A stretch of DNA of 64,000 nucleotides from an uncultured Eubacterium sp. (GCA_934320655.1 CAKRFN010000001.1:62001-126000); one strand, 5' to 3'; shown: positions 25,807 through 35,726, numbered from the stretch's first letter. Notes: generated by a model from the letters alone, not told the origin. A program made the numbers and translations.

Positions 25807-26814
25807 ATGGCTAATGAAGAACTTACCGGTGTGCAGAAGGCGGCGATCCTTCTTATTGCATTGGGACCGGAAAAATCCGCAACAATATTTAAGCATCTCA
25901 AAGAAGATGAAATAGAAGAATTGACACTGGAGATCGCGAACACCCGTAGTGTATCTCCGCAGACAAAAGAAGTCGTACTGGAAGAATTTTATCAGATCTG
26001 TCTGGCACAGCAGTATATTGCAGAGGGTGGTATCGGCTATGCGAAGGAGCTGTTGGACAAGGCGCTCGGCGAGGAGCAGGCGCAGGCAGTTATTACCAAG
26101 CTGACCGCATCCTTACAGGTGCGTCCGTTCGAGTTTGTGCGCAAGACCGATCCGTCTCAGGTGCTGAACTTCATTCAGGACGAGCACCCGCAGACGATCG
26201 CTATGATTTTGTCTTACTTATCATCCGGACAGGCTGCCATGATCCTCGGAGCATTGGCACCGGAGAAACAGGCAGATGTCGCAAAGAGAATTGCGATGAT
26301 GGATCGTACATCGCCGGATGTCATCAAAGAGGTGGAGAGTGTGCTGGAGCGAAAGCTGGCATCGCTGGCAAATCAGGATTACACGATTGTCGGTGGCGTA
26401 GATGCGATCGTCAACATTTTGAATACGGTCGACCGTGGTACAGAGAAACATATTATGGAGTCTTTAGAGGTCGAGGAGCCGGAGCTGGCAGACGAGATCC
26501 GAAAGAAGATGTTTGTGTTCGAGGATATTCTTTTGCTCGACGACCGTGCGATTCAGCGTGTGCTGCGTGATGTAGAGAACTCCGATCTGGAGGTGGCACT
26601 GAAGGGATCAAACGAGGAAGTAAAGAACGTGATCTTAAAGAACCTGTCAAAGCGTCTGGCTGCCATGATCGAGGAAGACATCGAATTTATGGGACCTGTG
26701 CGTATGAAGGATGTCGAGGAAGCACAGCAGAAGATCGTTGCGATTATCCGCAAGCTTGAGGATTCTGCTGAGATTGTAATCTCCAGAGGTGGAGGTGACG
26801 AGGTCATTGTCTAA
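25807..26814 (+). CDS. fliG: Flagellar motor switch protein FliG
   Basis: A 335-residue rotor protein that couples torque from MotA to the switch complex. It shows the N domain (G-V-Q-K-A-A-I-L-L-I-A-L-G-P-E), middle domain with E-H-P-Q-T-I-A-M-I-L-S-Y-L (about 117-129) and C domain with charged residues on the torque helix (L-L-D-D-R-A-I-Q-R-V-L-R-D-V-E near 239-253). Full length. Its 3' end overlaps the fliH start by eight bases. Confidence 0.95.
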   Translation: MANEELTGVQKAAILLIALGPEKSATIFKHLKEDEIEELTLEIANTRSVSPQTKEVVLEEFYQICLAQQYIAEGGIGYAKELLDKALGEEQAQAVITKLTASLQVRPFEFVRKTDPSQVLNFIQDEHPQTIAMILSYLSSGQAAMILGALAPEKQADVAKRIAMMDRTSPDVIKEVESVLERKLASLANQDYTIVGGVDAIVNILNTVDRGTEKHIMESLEVEEPELADEIRKKMFVFEDILLLDDRAIQRVLRDVENSDLEVALKGSNEEVKNVILKNLSKRLAAMIEEDIEFMGPVRMKDVEEAQQKIVAIIRKLEDSAEIVISRGGGDEVIV

Positions 26815-27664
26815 TTTTTATCATGGTAATTATGTGGTCCGCGGGGAAGAGGTTCGCCGCGTGATCAATGCAAATGACCGCATCGCCCAGAAAATGCAGG
26901 AGATTGAACGGGAACAGAAACAGGCACGCAGGGAAGAATTAAAGCGTCTGCGTCAGGAGGCGATCGACAACGGTACGATCGACGAACATCCCGAGTTTAA
27001 AGAGGGTTTGTTCGCACAGGAATTGGAGCTTGAGCCGGAGGCAGCACAGGAGCCGGAGATCGATTATGTCGCACAGGCAAAGGAAGAAGCTGCACAGATT
27101 TTAGAGACTGCACAGTCGCAGGCGGCACAGATCCATGAGCAGGCAGTGGCAGAGGCGGCGCAGCTGCGGGAGAGCGCAAAGCAGGAGGGTTATAGAGAAG
27201 GACACGATACGGCAGCGCAGGAGGCGGATGAGCGGCAGCGTGCGCAGGACGAGGCATATGCCGCAAAGGAGCAGGCGCTTCAAAACCGTTATGACGAGGC
27301 ACTGTCGGGGCTTGAGCCGCAGCTTGTAGATACGATGCTCACCGTGTTCGATGAAGTGTTTGGCATGCAGTTCCGCGGAAAGCGCGAGATGCTGTTACAG
27401 CTCGTCAAGCATGCGATGCGCGGCATCAGGGAGACAAAATATTATAAAATACGTGTGTGTGAATCAGAAGTGAAATATCTGCGTGAGCACAAGGAAGAAC
27501 TACAGGAAAAGGTCGGCGAGGATGTGATGATCGAGATCGTGATGGATCCGGGACTTACCGAGAGCCAGTGTATCATTGATGCGGATTCCGGCGTCTATGA
27601 TTGCAGCCTGGATGTGGAACTGGACAATTTGACGCGTGATCTGAGGAGCTTATCGCTCGGCTGA
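26807..27664 (+). CDS. fliH: Flagellar export ATPase regulator FliH
   Basis: A 285-residue FliH-like protein that forms the peripheral stalk of the flagellar export ATPase. Residues about 70-170 are a long Gln/Ala/Glu-rich coiled coil. The C-terminal third (E-V-F-G-M-Q-F-R-G-K-R-E...V-M-I-E-I-V-M-D-P-G-L) is the conserved V-ATPase E-like domain. Start: TTG at 26807, eight bases after GGAGGTGA (26791-26798), overlapping the fliG end. GTG codons at 26789 and 26795 lie in or before this ribosome site and are rejected. Confidence 0.85.
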   Translation: MSNFYHGNYVVRGEEVRRVINANDRIAQKMQEIEREQKQARREELKRLRQEAIDNGTIDEHPEFKEGLFAQELELEPEAAQEPEIDYVAQAKEEAAQILETAQSQAAQIHEQAVAEAAQLRESAKQEGYREGHDTAAQEADERQRAQDEAYAAKEQALQNRYDEALSGLEPQLVDTMLTVFDEVFGMQFRGKREMLLQLVKHAMRGIRETKYYKIRVCESEVKYLREHKEELQEKVGEDVMIEIVMDPGLTESQCIIDADSGVYDCSLDVELDNLTRDLRSLSLG

Positions 27665-27720
27665 TAGTATTTGTTTGATTGCATATAGAAACAGCAGGAT
27701 GATTTTGGAGTACAAAACGG

Positions 27721-29040
27721 ATGAATATGGGCTATGATGTGAGCAGGTATCTGCAGGTCACAGACCGTTTTTTTTATAATTGTTATGGAAAAGTGGCAAA
27801 GGTTGTCGGCTTGACGGTGGAATCGATCGGACCGGAGGCAAAGCTGGGTGATCTTTGCCGTATTGTTGTAGAAAAAGATACGAATAGCTGTGTCATGGCG
27901 GAGGTCGTCGGATTTCATGACAACCGCCTGTTACTCATGCCCTATGAGAGCATGGATGGAATCGGAGTTGGATGTGTCGTAGAGAATACGGGACATCCAC
28001 TTACTGTTTCTGTGGGAGCGGAGCTGTTAGGACATACGCTGGACGGTCTCGGCAGACCGACGGATACGCAGGAGGAGATCGTACTCCCGACACAGTATCC
28101 GGCAGACCGGCTGCCACCCGATCCGATGAAACGAAAGATCATCGATCAGGTGCTGCCGTTAGGTGTGAAAGCGGTTGACGGACTGCTCACGGTCGGCAGA
28201 GGTCAGCGTATCGGTATTTTTGCCGGTTCCGGTGTCGGAAAAAGTACGCTGATGGGTATGTTTGCCCGCAACACAAAGGCAGATATCAACGTGATCGCGC
28301 TGATCGGAGAGCGAGGCAGGGAGGTGCGTGAGTTCATTGAGCGTGACCTCGGACCGGAAGGTATGGCGCGCTCGGTTGTCGTTGTGGCGACCTCCGACAA
28401 ACCGGCACTGATCCGAAAGAAAGCCGCGATGACAGCGACGGCGATCGCGGAATACTTCCGTGATCAGGGCAGGGATGTCCTGCTGATGATGGACTCGCTC
28501 ACCCGTTTTTCGATGGCACAGCGTGAGATCGGCCTGGCATCCGGAGAACCTCCGGTAACGCGTGGTTATCCGCCGAGTGTGTACGCGGAGCTGCCGAAGC
28601 TGTTAGAGCGCGCAGGTACATCCGACCGCGGATCGATCACGGGACTGTATACGGTGCTCGTCGATGGTGACGACTTTAACGAGCCGATCACCGATACCGC
28701 CAGAGGTATTCTCGACGGACATATCGTACTCAACCGTAAACTTGCACAGAAGAACCACTATCCGGCGATTGATGTGCTCGCCAGCATCTCCCGTGTCATG
28801 AGCTCAATCGCATCGAAGGAACAGAAGGACTATGCAGGCAGGCTGAAAAACGTGATGGCTACCTATGCAGAGGCGGAGGATCTGATCAATATCGGAGCGT
28901 ATAAGAGCGGTTCGAACAAAGAGATCGATTATGCAATCTCAAAAAATCAGGCAGTCAATGAATATCTGTTGCAGCGCACGGATGAGAAATTCGACTTTGA
29001 ACAGGAAGTGGAGATGCTGCAACACATATTTACAGAATAA
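27721..29040 (+). CDS. fliI: Flagellar type III export ATPase FliI
   Basis: A 439-residue F1-beta-like ATPase that unfolds or releases export substrates. Walker A G-S-G-V-G-K-S-T lies near 168-175, Walker B V-L-L-M-M-D-S-L-T-R-F near 256-266 and E-R-G-R-E-V-R-E near 196-203. Full length for the family. Start ATG 27721 after TTGGAG with a long spacing; ATG 27727 is an alternative. A 56-base gap separates it from fliH. Confidence 0.95.
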   Translation: MNMGYDVSRYLQVTDRFFYNCYGKVAKVVGLTVESIGPEAKLGDLCRIVVEKDTNSCVMAEVVGFHDNRLLLMPYESMDGIGVGCVVENTGHPLTVSVGAELLGHTLDGLGRPTDTQEEIVLPTQYPADRLPPDPMKRKIIDQVLPLGVKAVDGLLTVGRGQRIGIFAGSGVGKSTLMGMFARNTKADINVIALIGERGREVREFIERDLGPEGMARSVVVVATSDKPALIRKKAAMTATAIAEYFRDQGRDVLLMMDSLTRFSMAQREIGLASGEPPVTRGYPPSVYAELPKLLERAGTSDRGSITGLYTVLVDGDDFNEPITDTARGILDGHIVLNRKLAQKNHYPAIDVLASISRVMSSIASKEQKDYAGRLKNVMATYAEAEDLINIGAYKSGSNKEIDYAISKNQAVNEYLLQRTDEKFDFEQEVEMLQHIFTE

Positions 29041-29052
29041 GGATAGCGGATC

Positions 29053-29505
29053 ATGGCGAAGTTTGTATACCGGATGCAGAGCATACTGGATATCAAATAT
29101 AAACTGGAGGAGCAGGAGCGGACGGCATATGGAATTGCCAGTCAGCGTCTGCAGGAGGAGAACACAAAGCTGCAGCAGCTCATGCTCCGGCGTATGGAGT
29201 ATGAAAAACATGCCGCGGAGCTCGCAATCGGACTCATTGATGTGCGGGCGATACAGGAAAATAAGCGCGCGATTGATGTGATGAAATCACTGATCCGCGA
29301 CCAGATCATGAAGGTACATGCGGCGGAGAAAAATCTGGAGCTGGCGCGCAAGCGGCTGAATGCGGTCATGGTGGAACGAAAAGCGCATGAAAAGCTGCGC
29401 GAGAAGGCATTTGAACAGTTTAAGCAGGAGCTTGCGGCGGAGGAAGCAAAGGAGATCGACCAGCTTGTGAGCTTCAATTATCACGAACATACAGACGAAA
29501 CATAA
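29053..29505 (+). CDS. fliJ: Flagellar export chaperone FliJ
   Basis: A 150-residue highly charged coiled-coil protein with the FliJ start (F-V-Y-R-M-Q-S-I-L-D-I-K-Y-K-L-E-E). It fits the central stalk position of the export ATPase, directly after fliI as usual. No membrane segment. Confidence 0.9.
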   Translation: MAKFVYRMQSILDIKYKLEEQERTAYGIASQRLQEENTKLQQLMLRRMEYEKHAAELAIGLIDVRAIQENKRAIDVMKSLIRDQIMKVHAAEKNLELARKRLNAVMVERKAHEKLREKAFEQFKQELAAEEAKEIDQLVSFNYHEHTDET

Positions 29506-29519
29506 AGGCGGTGTTACAT

Positions 29520-30380
29520 ATGGCAGAAGAACAGGAAGTAAAGAAGTCAAGAGCGGAGCTGATACAGGAAAAGGCAGCCAAAAAAGCAGAGAAAGTGGCT
29601 GCGAAGGAAGAAAAGCGCAAGGAGAAGCTGCGCAAGCGGGGCTTTGACCCGGACGACCCAGATTTTGAGGATGACGGCGGGGTAGGCGGAAAACTCGCGA
29701 TATTCCTCGCGACCGTGATCATTATTGCGATCTGGATGGGTATTCTGATACTCGTGATCAAATGGGATGTCGGCGGTTTCGGTTCGACTGTCATGTATCC
29801 GATTCTAAAGGATGTCCCGTATGTCAATAAGATCCTGCCCGATGTGGAGGAGCCGATCGAGCAGAAACAGTATCCGTACACGACGCTCGATGAGGCAACC
29901 ACCTATGTGAAGCAGTTAGAGCAGGAACTGGCAAAAACACAGCAGAAGCTGGACAAGAAAAATGATAAAATCCAGGAATTGAAGGCGCAGCTTGAGAAGC
30001 TTTCCGTCTATGAACAAAAAGAGGCGGAATTCGAACAACTGAAACAAAAATTCGACGAAGAGGTTGTTTTTTCAGACAATGCACCCGATATAAGTAATTA
30101 TCAGACATACTATGAATCGATCGATCCGACGAATGCGCAGATCATTTACAGACAGGTGCTTGAACAGCAGAAAAAGAGCCAGGAGCTTGAGGATTACATC
30201 AGCACCTACTCTTCAATGAAAGCGAAAAATGCGGCAGCGATTTTTGACACGATGGTCGCTGACAATGCACAGCTTGTCGCCGATATTTTAAACGGTATGG
30301 ATGCACAGTCACGCGGAAATATCCTCGCGGCGATGAACGCGGATAACGCGGCGATTGTCACAAAGATCTTAGAGCCATAG
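29520..30380 (+). CDS. YlxF/MotE-like membrane protein with MgtE-N domain
   Basis: A protein of 286 residues. A basic, charged cytoplasmic N-terminus (1-50) is followed by one membrane segment (about 59-80), a coiled coil (about 125-180), and a C-terminal MgtE-N-type repeat region (about 235-286; A-A-A-I-F-D-T-M, L-V-A-D-I-L-N-G-M, I-L-A-A-M-N-A-D-N-A). This is the layout of YlxF, which sits at the same place between fliJ and fliK in Bacillus and is related to MotE. MotE-type proteins guide stator or MotC assembly in some bacteria. The role here is inferred. Start: ATG 29520, eight bases after AAAGGCGG. Confidence 0.75.
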   Translation: MAEEQEVKKSRAELIQEKAAKKAEKVAAKEEKRKEKLRKRGFDPDDPDFEDDGGVGGKLAIFLATVIIIAIWMGILILVIKWDVGGFGSTVMYPILKDVPYVNKILPDVEEPIEQKQYPYTTLDEATTYVKQLEQELAKTQQKLDKKNDKIQELKAQLEKLSVYEQKEAEFEQLKQKFDEEVVFSDNAPDISNYQTYYESIDPTNAQIIYRQVLEQQKKSQELEDYISTYSSMKAKNAAAIFDTMVADNAQLVADILNGMDAQSRGNILAAMNADNAAIVTKILEP

Positions 30381-30424
30381 GCTTTTAAGATAAATAAAAT
30401 ATGTAAAGAGAAAGGAGGAACACA

Positions 30425-31975
30425 ATGACACAGATAGCTGGTTTGGGTATGGGAAATACCAATGTAGCGGCAGGAAAGACAGCCACCGAACCGACCAAAG
30501 AGGCGTTCGAACAGTTTGCCAGCATCATGAGCCAGAATGCACACGGCTATTTCAATCTCAAAGCGGACAGCGGTTCTTCGAACGGGCTTTCTGACCGGCA
30601 GAGTGTGAAGGCGGGTGACCGCGCAGATGCGGCGAGTCAGAATTACGCTTCCATGCGCAGCAATAATCGCCAGATCGCACAGGCAGACCGCACGGATACA
30701 AAGACTGTGGATTCCGTGTTTGCAGAAAAGGTGCAGAAACTCGGAGAAGATGTGAAGGATGCCGTTCAGGAAACGATGGATGTGTCGGAGGAGGAACTGA
30801 CACAGGCGATGGAACTGCTTGGTCTTACGGACATGGATCTGTTGCAGCCGCAGAATCTGATGCAGCTTGTCGGACAGCTCACAGGCAGTCAGGATGCAAG
30901 CGCACTGCTGACCAATGATGGAGTCCAGCAGCTCATGCAGGATGTGACAGCACTGTTTGCTGATTTCCAGCAGCAGAATGGAATCACCGGTGCAGAGTTT
31001 AACGATCTGCTCGCACAGCTTTCCATGAACATCGATGAGTTGGAGGAGCTGGCAAAGCAGCAGCTTGGTCTTGCGGATGAATTACCGTCCGATGCACAGG
31101 CGGATCTTCTGGCAGAGACGGCTGTAGTGGATGAAGTACAGACTGTACAGACGGAGGAGACAGCAGAGCAGAACGGTGTATTTTCTTCGATCCTGCAAAA
31201 TCCGAAGGAACAGGTAACGGATGCAGTGCAGGCAGAGCAGCCGATCGAACAGGCGCAGGAGAATGATGCGACAACGGTACAGACACAGATGCCGACAGAG
31301 GAAGCTGCCTCACAGACGACCGGAGATGAGACCGGCAGCTTGATGAATGATGATTCCGATGCGCAGAAGGACAATGGCTTTGACAAGCAGATGGATCTGA
31401 CCGGAGAACAGCAGTCCGTATTATTCCGTGATCAGACGCATGTGCAGACCGATCCGATGATGCAGGCGGCAGAAGTACCGCAGGCAGATCCGATGATCCG
31501 GTATGAGACACTGATGAATCAGTTGGAGGGTCTGGCACGGGCATTTGCTTCGACCGAGGGTACAACGCTTCAGATGCAGCTCAATCCCGAGAGCCTCGGC
31601 AGACTGGTACTGACGGTGACAGAGAAGCACGGAAATGTGACCGCGCAGATCACCGCAACCAATGAGCAGGTCAAGGAAGCACTCCAGACACAGATGGTGG
31701 AGCTACGTTCGACCTTACAGGCACAGGGCATCAAAGTCGAAGCCGTAGAAGTGACAGTAGCGACCCATGAGTTTGAACAGAACCTTGACGGAAATGCATC
31801 CGCAAACGCACAGATGCAGGAACAGGGTGATTCACAGGCACAGGGCAGATCAGGCGGCAGAAGAAACCTCGATCAGAGTATGCTGCAGGGCATAGACGGT
31901 CAGTTGACGGAGGAAGAAGCCCTGGCGGCACAGGTGATGCGTGACAACGGCGGCAGCGTCGATTACACAGCATAG
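30425..31975 (+). CDS. fliK: Flagellar hook-length control protein FliK
   Basis: A 516-residue molecular ruler for hook length. The long middle part is Gln/Glu/Asp/Ala-rich and of low complexity, as expected for the exported ruler. The conserved C-terminal domain is at about 382-450 (M-Q-L-N-P-E-S-L-G-R-L-V-L-T-V, then V-K-E-A-L-Q-T-Q-M-V-E-L-R-S-T-L-Q-A-Q-G-I) and switches export specificity through FlhB. AAAGGAGG before the ATG. The large FlgE encoded nearby is a likely partner substrate. Confidence 0.88.
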   Translation: MTQIAGLGMGNTNVAAGKTATEPTKEAFEQFASIMSQNAHGYFNLKADSGSSNGLSDRQSVKAGDRADAASQNYASMRSNNRQIAQADRTDTKTVDSVFAEKVQKLGEDVKDAVQETMDVSEEELTQAMELLGLTDMDLLQPQNLMQLVGQLTGSQDASALLTNDGVQQLMQDVTALFADFQQQNGITGAEFNDLLAQLSMNIDELEELAKQQLGLADELPSDAQADLLAETAVVDEVQTVQTEETAEQNGVFSSILQNPKEQVTDAVQAEQPIEQAQENDATTVQTQMPTEEAASQTTGDETGSLMNDDSDAQKDNGFDKQMDLTGEQQSVLFRDQTHVQTDPMMQAAEVPQADPMIRYETLMNQLEGLARAFASTEGTTLQMQLNPESLGRLVLTVTEKHGNVTAQITATNEQVKEALQTQMVELRSTLQAQGIKVEAVEVTVATHEFEQNLDGNASANAQMQEQGDSQAQGRSGGRRNLDQSMLQGIDGQLTEEEALAAQVMRDNGGSVDYTA

Positions 31976-32016
31976 TACTTCGTGAAACATAAAACAGACA
32001 GAAAGGAGAGAAACGA

Positions 32017-32772
32017 ATGGCTTTATGGCAGAAAGTGGAAAACGGTAAAGTGGTAGATACATCAGCAAGCGCAACATCGTCTTCCAAAGAAAAGACAAAC
32101 AACAAGCTGGATAAAGAAGATTTCTTAAATCTGCTCGTTGCACAGATGAAATATCAGGATCCGTTAGAGCCGCAGTCCAATACCGAGTATGTATCGCAGT
32201 TAGCGACCTTTACACAGGTAGAGGCGACAGAGAATATGGCGAATACGGCGGAGAACGTGCAGGCAAGTAATCTGGTAGGTAAGACTGTTATCATGCGTCC
32301 GACCAATTCTGTGACCGGGGAGACGAGTGATGTAATGGGAGTCGTTGATTATATGATGAAAGAGGGCAGCAATGTCTATCTGTCAATCAACGGTGCACTG
32401 TACAATCTTGATGACCTGTATACGGTAGCGGATACAGAATATATGGATGCAGTTCTTATCGCGGATGATTTTGAGTCGACGATCAGCCAGTTACCGGATG
32501 CCGACCATGTATCTCTGGCAGACGAGGAGACATTCAAGCAGATCCGTGAACAGTACGATAAGCTCACTGATTATCAGAAAGAGTATATCGAAAAATACAG
32601 CAAGGATGCGCTGGATAAGTTTACCGCAGCCGAGACCGCACTCAAGGCACTGATCGCTTTACGTGACCTGATCAATAAAGGTGATGGCACGAATAAAGAT
32701 GACAGTGATAAGAAGGATGACAACAAGACAGAGACGGGAGATGGAACGGAAGCCACAACCCCGAAAGAATAA
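32017..32772 (+). CDS. flgD: Flagellar hook-capping protein FlgD
   Basis: A 251-residue hook scaffolding protein. The conserved N-terminal part is present (D-F-L-N-L-L-V-A-Q-M-K-Y-Q-D-P-L-E-P, residues about 36-53, then F-T-Q-V-E-A-T-E-N-M). The core is short. The C-terminal roughly 100 residues depart from the family and end in a Lys/Asp/Thr-rich tail (D-D-S-D-K-K-D-D-N-K). The stop overlaps an ATG of the next frame by one base. Confidence 0.9.
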   Translation: MALWQKVENGKVVDTSASATSSSKEKTNNKLDKEDFLNLLVAQMKYQDPLEPQSNTEYVSQLATFTQVEATENMANTAENVQASNLVGKTVIMRPTNSVTGETSDVMGVVDYMMKEGSNVYLSINGALYNLDDLYTVADTEYMDAVLIADDFESTISQLPDADHVSLADEETFKQIREQYDKLTDYQKEYIEKYSKDALDKFTAAETALKALIALRDLINKGDGTNKDDSDKKDDNKTETGDGTEATTPKE

Positions 32773-32801
32773 TGCGATACTTCCGGGATGGGAGTGAGAA
32801 C

Positions 32802-33209
32802 ATGAATCAGATCAATCAGACAGGTGCGATCCGAAACGGATTTCATTCGATCGAACAGGTCACAGACACTTATCTGAAAAAGGGTGTCAAGAATTCCGGC
32901 AAAACTGCCGAAATATCCTTTGATGAGGTGCTGCGGGCGAAACAAGAGGCGTTGGAGCCACTGAAGTTCTCCAAACATGCCACAAACCGCCTGAATGACC
33001 GGAACATCAGTCTTTCCGAGGATCAGACGAAGCGTCTGACAGATGGAGTGTCAAAAGCCGGTGAGAAAGGAATCAATGAATCACTGGTGCTTGTGGATTC
33101 GCTGGCATTTATCGTGAATGTGCCGAATAAGACGGTTGTCACGGCGATGGACCAGTCGGATGCAGGCGAAAATATCTTTACAAATATTGATGGCGCAGTG
33201 ATCGTATAA
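32802..33209 (+). CDS. TIGR02530-family flagellar operon protein
   Basis: A 135-residue protein found between flgD and flgE in many Firmicutes. The family core K-F-S-K-H-A-T-N-R-L-N-D-R-N-I is near residues 58-72, followed by a V-S-K-A-G-E-K-G segment and L-V-L-V-D-S-L-A-F-I-V-N-V-P-N-K-T-V-V-T-A-M-D. It has been considered a hook-associated or assembly helper, but its role is unclear. Start: ATG 32802 after GGGAGTGAG. An upstream ATG at 32772 overlaps the flgD stop and has no ribosome site. Confidence 0.85.
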   Translation: MNQINQTGAIRNGFHSIEQVTDTYLKKGVKNSGKTAEISFDEVLRAKQEALEPLKFSKHATNRLNDRNISLSEDQTKRLTDGVSKAGEKGINESLVLVDSLAFIVNVPNKTVVTAMDQSDAGENIFTNIDGAVIV

Positions 33210-33300
33210 CCGCCGGACCTTACAAGGAAGCGAGCGTCTCTGACTGACAGACGAGACGAAGATTATGATACGAGCGCCAAAGAATGGAGGTCATTTCATT

Positions 33301-35610
33301 ATGATGAGATCACTTTACTCTGCTGTGTCAGGTTTAAAGACACATCAGACAAAGATGGATGTAATCGGTAACAACATTTCCAACGTAAATACCGTTGCAT
33401 TCAAATCTTCCAGCGTTACATTCAGTTCCATTATGTACCAGACGTTATCAAGTGCGTCCGGAGCAAATGCAGAGATGGGAACCGGTGGTGTGAACGCAAA
33501 ACAGATCGGACTTGGTGTAACAACCGGTTCGACTTCTATGAGTATTACATCGGCAGGTGCGTCAGAGACGACCGGACTGCCGTTTGACTTGAGAATCACA
33601 GACAAGAGTACAAGCAGCTTCTTCGTTGTCAACAACGGATCAGAAAATGTCTTTACAAAGGCAGGTTCGTTCTATGTGGACGGCGCAGGTAATCTGTGTA
33701 TGAAATCTACCGGATATACGGTTATGGGCTGGGGCGTAGATCCGGCGACCCAGACGATCAAGAAGGACACTGTGACAGCACTCAAGGTCATGTCACCGGA
33801 AAATATGACATCCGAGCCGGAAGCAACGACAAAGGCACGGTGTACCGGTGTCATCGACAGCAAGAGCACACAGGTGACATCCGCCACCGGATCGGTCATG
33901 AACCTGCTGATCTACGATAACCTCGGATATCCGTATACCGCACGTTTCGCTATTCAGTCACAGGATGTCAAGGGTGGAAAATATGCGGTCAATCTGACAG
34001 ATATTATCGATTCAAAGGGTAATTCGATTCTGACATCGAATGTGGCACTCGGCGAGTTGTTCGGACCCGGAACGGGTAGCAGTGCACAGGGCAGCAACAC
34101 TGTGATCACAGATAACTATGCGTTCGCAACCGGAAAGAGCAAGACCGATATCAACCGTGCAATCCAGACAAACGCGACGAATAAGGCGACTGCTGCCGGA
34201 AACGGGGCAACACCGACTTATGCGTATTATATGGATGCTTCAGACATCAATGCACAGCTCGATCTGACCGGAAATCAGGCATTGCCGGACGGCTATCGTC
34301 TGAGATTCACATCCGGAAAAGTTACTTATACGGATGCACTTGCCGAGTTGCAGGGAATGGATGGATCTGCTGCTGACAAATATGTTTACATAGAAGATGC
34401 AGCCGGAAATGTTGTGGCAAGAGGTAAGGCATCGGTGCTTGCTGCAAACACGGATGAGACAGTAGATAATCAGGCATACAAGGTATCCGGCGTGAAGTGG
34501 GAATTTGAAAACGGCAAGATCGACACAACCGGAAATTTCGTGACGGATGCAACGACACCGACCAGTACATTTACGCTGACAAAGAAACAGACGCTGGAGG
34601 ATTATACGTCACTCGGAACGGTTGTGACGAGTGATCAGGGTGTTACCGGATATAAGTTTAATGTCGAAGATATCAGAGATGCGCTTGGTCTTGATAAAAC
34701 AACATATCCGGAAAATTCCGTGCTTTATTACTGGCCGACCAATACCACAGGTGGCACCATTACAGTAACGGATGCGACCGGAACAAAGACCTTTAAGAGT
34801 CTGGTTGCATTGGAGGACGGAAGTGACGTTGCTGCACCCGCAAAATATACTGGACCGGAGGAATTACTCAAAGATTATTCTTATACGACGATCACTGGTG
34901 GAGATCTGGCAACTGCGACTGCAAATACCGGTTCTATCTTTACCGAGGAGCTGCCGAGTGATGCAGAACTTCGCTACAATATGTTTGGCGGCAGCTACAA
35001 CATCGTGACACCGTCTAAGGATGGATTTACGTTGCAGTTTAATACGGTAGACGGTACACTGACAAATGTCGGCGGCGGAAATAATCTGTCACAGACATTG
35101 AATCTGTCCAAGCTGGCAGCCGCTGGCTATGACGGTTTTCAGGATGTGACGATCGATTTCTCATCCCTGCTCAACTACAACAACAGTGGTTCAACGACAG
35201 CAGCGATGAGCGGCGGAGACGGGGATGGAGTCGGAAAAGGTAAAAAGCTCGGTGCGATGACCGGTATGAGCGTTGACCAGAGCGGAAAGATCTATGCATC
35301 CTACGACAACGGTAATACCGTACTGCTCGGGCAGATCTCAGTTGCACAGTTTGCGAATGCATCCGGACTGGAGGCAACCGGTGATAACTGCTATCGCACG
35401 ACGTTAAACTCAGGTGAGTTTGACGGTATCGGCGTGGAGATCGATGCAGACGGAAGTACAATCACTTCCGGTGAGCTGGAGATGTCCAACGTGGATCTGG
35501 CAGGAGAGTTCACATCCATGATCACGACACAGCGTGGTTTCCAGGCGAACTCACGTGTGATCACGACTTCGGATTCTATGCTTGAGGAGCTGATCAACCT
35601 GAAGAGATAA
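33301..35610 (+). CDS. flgE: Flagellar hook protein FlgE (large form)
   Basis: A 769-residue hook protein, much longer than enteric FlgE (about 400). The rod/hook N-terminal block S-L-Y-S-A-V-S-G-L-K-T-H-Q-T-K-M-D-V-I-G-N-N-I-S-N-V-N-T is at residues 4-31. The C-terminal block S-N-V-D-L-A-G-E-F-T-S-M-I-T-T-Q-R-G-F-Q-A-N is near 735-756. Between them lie Thr/Asp/Gly-rich beta domains, including an extra central part (about 270-560), probably surface-exposed on the hook. Start: ATG 33301, nine bases after GGAGGT; ATG 33304 is equally possible. Confidence 0.93.
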   Translation: MMRSLYSAVSGLKTHQTKMDVIGNNISNVNTVAFKSSSVTFSSIMYQTLSSASGANAEMGTGGVNAKQIGLGVTTGSTSMSITSAGASETTGLPFDLRITDKSTSSFFVVNNGSENVFTKAGSFYVDGAGNLCMKSTGYTVMGWGVDPATQTIKKDTVTALKVMSPENMTSEPEATTKARCTGVIDSKSTQVTSATGSVMNLLIYDNLGYPYTARFAIQSQDVKGGKYAVNLTDIIDSKGNSILTSNVALGELFGPGTGSSAQGSNTVITDNYAFATGKSKTDINRAIQTNATNKATAAGNGATPTYAYYMDASDINAQLDLTGNQALPDGYRLRFTSGKVTYTDALAELQGMDGSAADKYVYIEDAAGNVVARGKASVLAANTDETVDNQAYKVSGVKWEFENGKIDTTGNFVTDATTPTSTFTLTKKQTLEDYTSLGTVVTSDQGVTGYKFNVEDIRDALGLDKTTYPENSVLYYWPTNTTGGTITVTDATGTKTFKSLVALEDGSDVAAPAKYTGPEELLKDYSYTTITGGDLATATANTGSIFTEELPSDAELRYNMFGGSYNIVTPSKDGFTLQFNTVDGTLTNVGGGNNLSQTLNLSKLAAAGYDGFQDVTIDFSSLLNYNNSGSTTAAMSGGDGDGVGKGKKLGAMTGMSVDQSGKIYASYDNGNTVLLGQISVAQFANASGLEATGDNCYRTTLNSGEFDGIGVEIDADGSTITSGELEMSNVDLAGEFTSMITTQRGFQANSRVITTSDSMLEELINLKR

Positions 35611-35666
35611 CAGTTCAGCTCGCACATTTTCCAGACGATGGCTAAACTGTTAATTTATAATTTATA

Positions 35667-35704
35667 ATATGTTGGGAATGGGTTTACATCCATCCCCAAC
35701 ATAT
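35667..35704. repeat. 15-base inverted repeat between flgE and motA
   Basis: The left arm (35667-35681) pairs with the right arm (35690-35704) at 14 of 15 positions around an eight-base loop. No T tract follows, so it is a poor terminator. The loop contains a TTTACA -35 candidate and the -10 begins three bases after the right arm, so the repeat may act as an operator or RNA processing site. Confidence 0.6.
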
Positions 35705-35712
35705 GGTATAAT
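35683..35712 (+). promoter_or_regulatory. Internal sigma-A promoter candidate for motAB and downstream genes
   Basis: TTTACA (35683-35688), an 18-base spacer and TGG-TATAAT (extended -10, 35704-35712). It overlaps the inverted repeat at 35667-35704. Confidence 0.55.
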
Positions 35713-35726
35713 CGGTGTGATTAGGG

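Noticed and set aside
30274..30290. GCCGATAT sequence near the end of the ylxF-like gene
   Set aside because: It lies inside a coding region with no TAAA-like box 15 bases upstream, so it is not called a sigma-28 promoter.
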